Of a DNA stretch of 11,470 nucleotides, positions 6,718 through 11,470 are shown piece by piece. Source of the stretch: QQUD01 sp039029915 (GTDB lineage Bacteria > Chloroflexota > Anaerolineae > Promineifilales > Promineifilaceae); the NCBI GenBank assembly GCA_039029915.1, contig JBCCFD010000243.1:1-11470 (forward strand), written 5' to 3'. Position 1 is the first letter of the stretch. The number at the start of each line of letters is the position of its first letter. The translations under genes were made by a program, and so were the position numbers. The notes below the pieces were generated by a model that searched no databases, was not told where the DNA came from, and was given only the letters and a program-made list of their open reading frames with translations.

Positions 6718-8028
6718 ATGAGCGATATAAAAAGTGATGTCATTGTGATCGGGGGTGGTTTGGCTGGGTTAACAACGGCCGTTTATCTGGCTCAGGCCGG
6801 TAAAAAAGTGACGCTCGTTGAAAAAGCGCGGCGGCTAGGGGGGCGGGCCAGTTCAACGGAAAAAGAAGGCTTCGTATTTAACCAAGGCCCTCACGCCATT
6901 TATGTTCAGGGGGCGGGCCACGCCATTTTAAAAGAGCTGGGTGTGCCGTTCAACGGCAAAAAACCGATGACGGTTAAGAAAAGCTGGGGGGCGTTAAACG
7001 GCCGTTTGCATCTTCTGCCCGGTGATGCCCTTTCTTTTTTTCAAACGGAATTGCTAAACAAAGGGGGGCGTTTTGCAATAATGAAGTTTTTCTTGGCGCT
7101 CATGCAGGCCAAGCCAGAACTGTTAACTGATCAAACGGCCCAGACTTGGCTTGATGCGCAAATCACGCATCCAAACCTGCGAAAAATTATGGAAATGCTG
7201 GGCCGGGTGGCGACCTACACCAATCAGCCTGAACAGGTTTCTGCCAACATGTGGGTCCAGCAGCTTCAGTTTGCGCTCCAAAAAAATGTTGTTTACATTG
7301 ATGGCGGTTGGCAAACGCTGGTGGCCGGTTTGCGGTCAGCTGCCAAGACGGCTGGAGTGCAATTCGTAACGAGTGAAAGAGCAACGGCCGTTACTGAATC
7401 CGCCACGCACGCGACTGTCACCTTAGCTGGCGGAGACAGTTGGACCACTCACCGCGTCGTGATGACCACAGACCCTAAAAATGTGGCCGAGCTGCTCCCC
7501 AATCATCCACTGGCTCAGAAGTGGGCCGAAACGGCCGTTCCCGTTCGGGCGGCTATGTTTGATGTGGGACTCAAAACGCTGCCCAATCCCAATCGCCTCC
7601 TGGCTTTTGATTTAGAAAAACCGTACTATCTTTCAACCCACTCAAACTTTGCGAAGCTGGCGCCTGAAAACAGTCATTTGATCCACGTGATGAAATATTT
7701 GGCTCCCGATGAACCGGGACAGGGGGTTCGAGATGAACTCAAGGCGTTCTTATCATTTGTGCAGCCCGGGTGGCAAGATCATCTTATTTACAGCCGTGCG
7801 CTACCAGAGATGACCGTAACCCACTGGTTGCCAACGGTTGAAAATGGAGGCATAAACGGCCGTCCACCAATCCAAATACCTGGTCGCCAACGTCTATTTT
7901 TAGCGGGAGATTGGGTTGGGTCTGAGGGCTGGTTGGCCGACGCCTCGTTTGCCAGCGGGCGGGCTGTGGCCAATAGAATTCTGGCACAGCGTCAACTATT
8001 TGTTGATCATAAAACCTATTCAGTATGA
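6718..8028 (+). CDS. FAD-dependent oxidoreductase, phytoene desaturase / amine oxidase-like
   Basis: This is a 436-residue flavoprotein. The N-terminal Rossmann fold has DVIVIGGGLAGL (GGGLAG at 12-17), the acidic ribose-binding end VTLVEKARRLGGRAS (31-45), and FNQGPHAIY. The C-terminal FAD-contact segment is AGDWVGSEGWLADASFASGRA (from 396). This is the architecture of the CrtI/protoporphyrinogen-oxidase/monoamine-oxidase superfamily at ordinary length. The middle, substrate-binding part does not let me choose between carotenoid-type dehydrogenation and amine oxidation. No signal peptide is present; the protein is likely cytosolic or peripheral on the membrane. The stop codon overlaps the next start (ATGA), so translation is coupled to the ECF41 sigma gene. 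Family knowledge: ECF41 genes typically sit beside oxidoreductases, epimerases or carboxymuconolactone decarboxylases, and this flavoenzyme fills that place. The predicted ECF41 promoter upstream suggests it is the main target of the sigma factor. Confidence 0.88.
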   Translation: MSDIKSDVIVIGGGLAGLTTAVYLAQAGKKVTLVEKARRLGGRASSTEKEGFVFNQGPHAIYVQGAGHAILKELGVPFNGKKPMTVKKSWGALNGRLHLLPGDALSFFQTELLNKGGRFAIMKFFLALMQAKPELLTDQTAQTWLDAQITHPNLRKIMEMLGRVATYTNQPEQVSANMWVQQLQFALQKNVVYIDGGWQTLVAGLRSAAKTAGVQFVTSERATAVTESATHATVTLAGGDSWTTHRVVMTTDPKNVAELLPNHPLAQKWAETAVPVRAAMFDVGLKTLPNPNRLLAFDLEKPYYLSTHSNFAKLAPENSHLIHVMKYLAPDEPGQGVRDELKAFLSFVQPGWQDHLIYSRALPEMTVTHWLPTVENGGINGRPPIQIPGRQRLFLAGDWVGSEGWLADASFASGRAVANRILAQRQLFVDHKTYSV

Positions 8029-8891
8029 ATAACGAAACCTTCCCCCAATACCAACCGTACCTTTTCAGCATTGCTTACCGCATGCTGGGGAGCGTGATGG
8101 ATGCCGAAGATATGGTTCAGGAAGCTTGGTTGCGCTGGCAAAAGAGTAACCAAACGCAAGTTGAATCACCTAAATCATTCTTAGCATCTGTGGTAACTCG
8201 CCTTTGTATTGATCATTTACGCTCGGCTAAAGTGCGTCGTGAAAGCTATATTGGGCCTTGGCTGCCAGAACCGCTGCTTTCGGAACCGGAGTCTAATGAC
8301 GGTGAGGCGATAATGATGCTGGCCGACAATGTCTCGTATGCATTTTTACAGCTATTGGAGCGAATGACACCAACAGAGCGAGCCGTCTATTTGCTGCGGC
8401 ATGTCTTTGAATACGAGTATAAGGAAATTAGCCTCATTGTTGAAAAGAGTGAGGCGGCTTGTCGGCAAATTTTCCGGCGGGCGCGGCAGCATCTGACGGC
8501 CGATCAGCCTCGTTTTGATATGAACTGGGAGGCGCAACAGCTCCTTTTAGGCCAGTTTTGGCAAGCCTGTTTAGAAAACGATGTGCAGTCGCTGCAATCC
8601 ATTTTGGCGGAAGATGTTATCTTTTACTCTGATGGGGGCGGAAAAGCGAAGGCCGCTCGGCGTCCTGTTCAGTCAAAATCGAAAGTGCTTAGCTTCTTGC
8701 TGGGGTTGATTCGCTTAGCACCGGCTGACTTTCAGGCGCGGCCCGCGATCATAAATGGGCAGATGGGAGCGGTTGGCGAGGTCAACGGCCGTATTTTCAA
8801 TATTTTTGTATTTTATATGAGAAACGGCCGTATTCAAAACATTTACAGCGTGCTCAATCCTGATAAATTGAAGCATATCAAACTAGAGTAG
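8025..8891 (+). CDS. sigJ: ECF41-family RNA polymerase sigma factor with fused SnoaL-like domain
   Basis: This 288-residue sigma factor has region 2 at about 8-72 (YLFSIAYRMLGSVMDAEDMVQEAWLRW, SFLASVVTRLCIDHLRS). The ECF41 linker signature YIGPWLPEP is at 75-83, and region 4 is at about 105-157 (MTPTERAVYLLRHVFEYEYKEIS, ACRQIFRRAR). A SnoaL/NTF2-like C-terminal extension spans about 170-280. That extension carries both ECF41 hallmarks: DGGGK at 203-207 and NPDKL at 278-282. Family knowledge: ECF41 sigmas have no separate anti-sigma factor. The fused domain both inhibits and supports activity, perhaps by sensing a small molecule, and they transcribe their own linked oxidoreductase-type gene. 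Here the start overlaps the oxidoreductase stop by 4 bp, and the only promoter-like match is the ECF41 one before the first gene. Symbol sigJ is the usual database label for this architecture and not proof of orthology. Confidence 0.93.
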   Translation: MNNETFPQYQPYLFSIAYRMLGSVMDAEDMVQEAWLRWQKSNQTQVESPKSFLASVVTRLCIDHLRSAKVRRESYIGPWLPEPLLSEPESNDGEAIMMLADNVSYAFLQLLERMTPTERAVYLLRHVFEYEYKEISLIVEKSEAACRQIFRRARQHLTADQPRFDMNWEAQQLLLGQFWQACLENDVQSLQSILAEDVIFYSDGGGKAKAARRPVQSKSKVLSFLLGLIRLAPADFQARPAIINGQMGAVGEVNGRIFNIFVFYMRNGRIQNIYSVLNPDKLKHIKLE

Positions 8892-8904
8892 GACGATTAA
8901 GATT

Positions 8905-8945
8905 GGGAAATTAGGAGACTCAATCTCTCAATCTCCCAATTTCCC
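8905..8945. terminator. Bidirectional stem-loop between convergent genes
   Basis: The arms at 8905-8918 and 8932-8945 (GGGAAATTAGGAGA and TCTCCCAATTTCCC) pair at 13 of 14 positions, with one A/C mismatch, around a 13-base loop. The loop contains a CAATCTC direct repeat (8921-8927, 8929-8935). The structure sits in the 65-base gap between the sigma factor stop and the stop of the converging flavoprotein gene, the usual place for a shared terminator. No long T-tract is seen. Confidence 0.6.
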
Positions 8946-8956
8946 ACTGATAATGG

Positions 8957-9859
8957 TTAGGATAAGAACTCAGATTCAATTAGATCTGAATTCACACCGG
9001 CCGCGGCTCGGCTACCTTCAGCGGCTGCAATAATTAACTGTGAGCCAAATCCTAGCGCTTCGCCACCCGCATAAACACCAGAAATTGTGGTTCTCCCCAG
9101 CATATCGGTAACTAGACCTCCCACAGCATTGAGCTCACAACCGAGCTCTTTACCAAATGGAGAGGCTGGAAATTGGCTTGTCGCAACAAAACCCCCGTCA
9201 AATTCAATCTCATCATGAGTATCAAATTGAATGCTTTTTAAACGGCCGTTGTCTCCCACAATCTTTTCTATGCGATCTTCGACAATAAAAAGCCCCTTAT
9301 CTTTTAAAACCTTCTGCTCGGTTAAACTCAGAGGCTGGTGCCCATTTGTGCAGACGACCAAATTATGGCTCCAATTCCAAATAGTTTTGGCCATGTGAAA
9401 CGTATTTGCCCCTTCTGAAATGAGTACCAGATGTTGGTCACGATGCTCCCACCCGTCGCAATATGGACAGCTAAATAGACTCTTGCCATAAAATTGACGG
9501 ATATCGGGGACTGAAGGTAAAGTTTCCTTTAAGCCTGTTGCCAAAATCACCGTCTTAGTATGATGCCTCAGTCCATCATCAACAATGACCTCAAATCGAT
9601 CTTTTCCTTGAATGACCTGCCTGACTCGCTGCTGCTGGTGTCTTATTGACGGGTAGCGGGCAATTTCCTTATGGGCAATCTGCCTAAATTCTGTCGGTTT
9701 GATCCCATCCTGGGTTAAGTACCCGTGGGCTTCTTGAGTAACGGCGTTACGAGGTTTGTTTTCATCAAAGAGAACTGTGTGGCGCCTTGCTCTTCCCAAA
9801 ACAAGCGCCGCACTAAGCCCTGCTGGACCGCCGCCAATAATGGTGCAATCGTAAATCAT
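8957..9859 (-). CDS. Thioredoxin-reductase-like FAD/dithiol oxidoreductase with CPYC motif
   Basis: This 300-residue flavoprotein has the TrxR fold: N-terminal FAD site DCTIIGGGPAGLSAALV (GGGPAG at 9-14), the ATG motif VILATG near 104-109, a redox-active CPYCDGWE with C131 and C134, and a C-terminal GVYAGGEA segment near 261-268. Classical thioredoxin reductase has CATCDG and a GGGNSA-type NADPH-binding loop. Here the equivalent stretch reads LVLISEGANTFHMA (144-157), without the glycine-rich signature. NADPH use is therefore doubtful. Relatives of this type include dithiol oxidases and other low-molecular-weight thiol enzymes, so a dithiol oxidase or an unusual disulfide reductase is possible. 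ATG 9859 has AAGGAG nine bases upstream. The gene lies downstream of an rrf2-type regulator on the same strand. Its 5' region carries two copies of the dyad also found at the rrf2 promoter, so redox control by that regulator is likely (inference). Confidence 0.86.
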   Translation of the reverse strand: MIYDCTIIGGGPAGLSAALVLGRARRHTVLFDENKPRNAVTQEAHGYLTQDGIKPTEFRQIAHKEIARYPSIRHQQQRVRQVIQGKDRFEVIVDDGLRHHTKTVILATGLKETLPSVPDIRQFYGKSLFSCPYCDGWEHRDQHLVLISEGANTFHMAKTIWNWSHNLVVCTNGHQPLSLTEQKVLKDKGLFIVEDRIEKIVGDNGRLKSIQFDTHDEIEFDGGFVATSQFPASPFGKELGCELNAVGGLVTDMLGRTTISGVYAGGEALGFGSQLIIAAAEGSRAAAGVNSDLIESEFLS

Positions 9860-9887
9860 TTAGAAATTCTCCTTTTATTAAATCTTT

Positions 9888-9908
9888 TATAGAGTGTGAA
9901 TATCTATA
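9888..9908 (-). promoter_or_regulatory. Candidate Rrf2 operator O1, flavoprotein gene
   Basis: TATAGA-N9-TCTATA dyad, 29 to 49 bases before the flavoprotein start. It is part of a 27-base direct repeat with O2 (TTTTATAGAGTG-N3-ATATCTATAATT, 24 of 27 identical, differing only in the three central bases). The shared architecture with the dyad at the rrf2 promoter suggests binding of that regulator. Confidence 0.6.
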
Positions 9909-9930
9909 ATTAACCTGCAAAAATAGGTTT

Positions 9931-9951
9931 TATAGAGTGGCGATATCTATA
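9931..9951 (-). promoter_or_regulatory. Candidate Rrf2 operator O2, flavoprotein gene
   Basis: Second TATAGA-N9-TCTATA dyad, 43 bases (about four helical turns) upstream of O1 on the minus strand. Another small inverted repeat, AACCT-N8-AGGTT (9912-9929), sits between the two copies. Same-face placement would allow cooperative binding. Confidence 0.6.
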
Positions 9952-9995
9952 ATTGAGACGTTTAAATTTAAGTACCGATTTTTCATAATGAAAGG

Positions 9996-10436
9996 TTATG
10001 GTCGGTGATTGTTTTTTACTGTTTTGTCAGTTGTGTTGTGGGTAACAAATTGATCGACAAGCTTAATTAGCTTTTGGCTTTGCAAGTAAGTCTCCATCTG
10101 CTGCTCAGCCGTTGTCATGGTCTTTTGAATCAAACAACCTTTATGGGCTGCTGTAACTTCGCAGTGGAAGAATGAGGCCGTTCCTTCTATCGCTTGAATG
10201 ACATCCAAGAAGGAGACATCCGCTTTTTCCTTTCGCAGACGATAGCCACCTCGAATACCTGGCGTTGATTCAATCAGACCAGCCTTTACAAGCTTGGTCA
10301 GGATTTTTGATAAATAAGTTGGCGAGAGATTCTGAAGTTCTGCCAACTGCTGCACGCTAGTATTGCTATGATTGTGGAGTGCAACAAGATGCAGCATGGT
10401 GTGCAGTGCATAATTCGTTGCTTGTGAATATTTCAT
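9996..10436 (-). CDS. Rrf2-family transcriptional regulator
   Basis: This 146-residue regulator has the Rrf2 winged helix at the N-terminus (MKYSQATNYALHTMLHLV, VQQLAELQNLSPTYLSKILTKLVKAGLI, GIRGGYRL to about residue 67). The dimerisation helix and a C-terminal tail follow. Family knowledge: iron-sulfur members (IscR, NsrR) have three cysteines after the wing. Only two are present here (C92 in FFHCE and C101 in HKGCL, spaced C-x8-C), with no other cysteine in the protein. A thiol/disulfide switch, or a cluster with a non-Cys ligand such as the adjacent His, is therefore more likely than the IscR arrangement. The promoter is TTGACA-N16-TATTAT with a dyad across its -10, predicting autorepression. 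The downstream flavoprotein gene carries two similar dyads. It probably senses oxidants, nitric oxide or reactive thiol species, but the signal cannot be read from sequence. Confidence 0.9.
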   Translation of the reverse strand: MKYSQATNYALHTMLHLVALHNHSNTSVQQLAELQNLSPTYLSKILTKLVKAGLIESTPGIRGGYRLRKEKADVSFLDVIQAIEGTASFFHCEVTAAHKGCLIQKTMTTAEQQMETYLQSQKLIKLVDQFVTHNTTDKTVKNNHRP

Positions 10437-10446
10437 AATTGCCTAT

Positions 10447-10467
10447 TGTAGACTGTTTGAGTCTATA
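10447..10467 (-). promoter_or_regulatory. Candidate Rrf2 autoregulatory operator O3
   Basis: TGTAGA-N9-TCTATA, the same 21-base layout as O1 and O2. The dyad extends outward to 10444-10470 with 10 of 11 positions paired per arm around gtttg. It overlaps the -10 box and the expected transcription start of the rrf2 gene, so binding would block RNA polymerase. Confidence 0.68.
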
Positions 10468-10492
10468 ATAGCATTGGGTGCGGCAATGTCAA
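10465..10492 (-). promoter_or_regulatory. Sigma70-type promoter of the rrf2 gene
   Basis: On the minus strand TTGACA (10492-10487), a 16-base spacer and TATTAT (10470-10465). The start of transcription is expected near 10458, about 22 bases before ATG 10436. It has a perfect -35 box and is the best housekeeping-type promoter I see in this window. Confidence 0.72.
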
Positions 10493-10639
10493 GCAATTTT
10501 TAGATAGAGTGTCCCGCTTATCTGCTTTATCTTGTTGCGTTTTCTAAATTCTTAGGTTGCAGAGTCGTTTATTGGACACCTGTAGGCAGATGAAACACTT
10601 GCCGCAAATCAACTGCTAAGTGCTGAATTCTCGCCAACC
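10493..10639. other. Non-coding gap between the CAP-protein and rrf2 genes
   Basis: No gene is apparent in either strand. Two short inverted pairs, GTGTCC/GGACAC and ATCTGC/GCAGAT, occur in interleaved order (a pseudoknot-like arrangement). No clear terminator follows the CAP gene. Confidence 0.4.
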
Positions 10640-11350
10640 CTACTCTTCTGGTGGTGCGGATATAAAGACCCAATAATGCCGATAAGGGCTATTAGCATCG
10701 TAATAGTAGCCAATGCCATAGTTCGTTTGGCTTTGCCAAAAAGAAGATTCCGCTAAGAGATGAACGCGATGTCCGCTTGAACCGAGCCAGCCTGCCCAAA
10801 CGCCATTTGCCGACGTATAGCCTGCCCCGATGGATTCAATATTGTTGCCATCGTTGTCGTTGCTGTACCAACTTGGTAATTCATAGCCAGCGTCTTTTAC
10901 CAAATAGTTTGGTCCAAAGCCATCTGGATTTGTGTGACCGAAGTAGCTGCGCTCAGCCATATCAATGGCCCGTTCGCGGGCAACCTGTGCCAAGATTGGA
11001 TCACAGGTCATGGAGGGTCGCCCTTGGTTAGCGTCATTGATCACTAAATCAGCTAACGTTTTTTCTTGGCTATTTAGATCGCACTCGTCGGGGTTACTTA
11101 TTAAAGGCAGGTAAATTGCATTTGATGAACTCGAAAGAGTGGTGGCAGCTACCTTTTCTTCTCGGTCAGTGACCGGGGAAACAGTTAAGGGCTCGTTGGG
11201 CGGATCCCCCACTGTTTGCAACAGTGATAACGTTGACGCAACACCGAGCGAAATCGTGATTAGCAAGAAAAAAAGTAAAGCAAAAAAAATGAATAGGCGC
11301 CGGTTCTTATGAAACGACGTCGATTCAACAGATTGAAAGAGATGACGCAT
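10640..11350 (-). CDS. Membrane-anchored CAP/SCP-domain (PR-1-like) extracellular protein
   Basis: This 236-residue protein has a basic N-terminus (HKNRR) and one hydrophobic segment at about 19-42. This is most likely a signal anchor, because no clean cleavage site follows. A Ser/Thr/Pro-rich linker carries AIYLPLISN at about 78-86, and a CAP domain spans about 95-232. CAP signatures seen are ARERAIDMAERSYFGHTNPDG (H139), NIESIGAGY (E172), GWLGSSGHRVHLL (H194) and YGIGYYYDANSPYRHYWVFI. The His/Glu/His cavity residues are present. Family knowledge: bacterial CAP proteins are secreted or surface proteins of varied, mostly undefined function; some are linked to spore coats, others to lipid or metal binding. 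Cysteines 90 and 116 may form a disulfide. ATG 11350 has GGAG eight bases upstream. The gene is separated from rrf2 by about 200 bases and probably has its own promoter. Confidence 0.9.
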   Translation of the reverse strand: MRHLFQSVESTSFHKNRRLFIFFALLFFLLITISLGVASTLSLLQTVGDPPNEPLTVSPVTDREEKVAATTLSSSSNAIYLPLISNPDECDLNSQEKTLADLVINDANQGRPSMTCDPILAQVARERAIDMAERSYFGHTNPDGFGPNYLVKDAGYELPSWYSNDNDGNNIESIGAGYTSANGVWAGWLGSSGHRVHLLAESSFWQSQTNYGIGYYYDANSPYRHYWVFISAPPEE

Positions 11351-11470
11351 TATTGATACTCCAATACGTATAGTGATATTAAGTTAGCTGGTTTAATGTT
11401 TGGATGGCTCATCCCCATTTCTCCAGACTGCAAAATAATAGGCAATCCATAGGTCATTTGTAAATAGGAG

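Larger units (their letters stand above)
616..9250. repeat. Dispersed palindrome AACGGCCGTT (HIP-like), 19 copies
   Basis: Exact AACGGCCGTT starts at 616, 2511, 2811, 4359, 4766, 5112, 5669, 6774, 6997, 7383, 7530 and 9241. Copies with the ACGGCCGT core but one changed outer base start at 1747, 3087, 4316, 5324, 7855, 8784 and 8823. For random DNA with equal bases, about 0.01 exact 10-mers and 0.17 core 8-mers would be expected in this window. All copies lie inside predicted genes and read either Thr-Ala-Val (12) or Asn-Gly-Arg (7), never the third frame. Comparable to cyanobacterial HIP1 (GCGATCGC) in behaviour but different in sequence. Function unknown. Confidence 0.93.

Noticed and set aside
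9912..9929. AACCT-N8-AGGTT dyad between the two operator copies
   Set aside because: It is only a 5-bp stem and is not repeated at the rrf2 promoter, so it may be chance in AT-rich DNA.
10508..10590. Interleaved inverted pairs GTGTCC/GGACAC and ATCTGC/GCAGAT as a pseudoknotted RNA
   Set aside because: Six-base arms far apart are expected by chance at this length; there is no supporting motif.
11350..11469. Open minus-strand frame of 39 codons ending with a stop that overlaps the CAP start (TAATG)
   Set aside because: The frame is short and runs off the window edge, and its translation (with MTYGLPIILQSGEMG) resembles nothing I recognise. It could be the end of an upstream gene, but the evidence is too thin to call.
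1..11470. CRISPR arrays, tRNA/rRNA genes, insertion sequences, restriction or antiphage gene sets
   Set aside because: I looked on both strands and saw no spaced direct-repeat array, RNA-gene core motif, transposase or integrase, nor any defence-family protein. The NB-ARC protein has a SARP DNA-binding domain, so it is read as a regulator rather than a defence STAND protein.

Overview
The window most likely comes from a member of the Chloroflexota (Anaerolineae/Caldilineae-like). Three things suggest this: two unrelated secreted proteins share an 'IYLP(I/L)' segment just after their export signals, there is a large SARP/NB-ARC/TPR regulator, and there is an ECF41-type sigma factor. The assignment is inference from protein style and not from a marker gene.

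Layout. Bases 1-215 (minus strand) hold the N-terminus of a cytochrome P450 that runs off the left edge. Bases 216-402 are a non-coding gap full of inverted repeats. Bases 403-2966 (minus) encode a secreted seven-repeat FG-GAP beta-propeller and a small secreted acidic protein. A 68-residue cytosolic protein (3021-3227, minus) precedes them. Divergent from this group, 3396-6611 (plus) encodes an AfsR-like SARP/STAND regulator that looks leaderless. Bases 6718-8891 (plus) are a two-gene operon with a 4-bp ATGA overlap: an FAD-dependent phytoene-desaturase/amine-oxidase-like oxidoreductase and an ECF41 sigma factor. The operon is preceded by a sequence matching the ECF41 promoter signature as I remember it (TGTCACA-N16-CGTC), which predicts autoregulation. 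Converging from the right are a thioredoxin-reductase-like flavoprotein (8957-9859, minus) and its probable Rrf2 regulator (9996-10436, minus). Three matching 21-bp dyads (TRTAGA-N9-TCTATA) lie in their two upstream regions. Last comes a membrane-anchored CAP/SCP-domain protein (10640-11350, minus).

The most striking signal is not a gene. The palindrome AACGGCCGTT occurs 12 times exactly, and its core ACGGCCGT 19 times, between 616 and 9250, against about 0.01 and 0.17 expected by chance in random sequence with equal base frequencies. Every copy lies inside a predicted gene, and in only two of the three possible frames, reading Thr-Ala-Val (12 copies) or Asn-Gly-Arg (7 copies). It behaves like the HIP1 palindrome of cyanobacteria but with a different sequence. 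The rrf2/CAP end of the window has none.

Functionally, the right half looks like redox or stress physiology under two local circuits: a sigma factor with a built-in regulatory domain driving its flavoenzyme, and an Rrf2 repressor controlling itself and a dithiol flavoenzyme. The left half is cell-surface or secreted material next to a large signal-integrating regulator.
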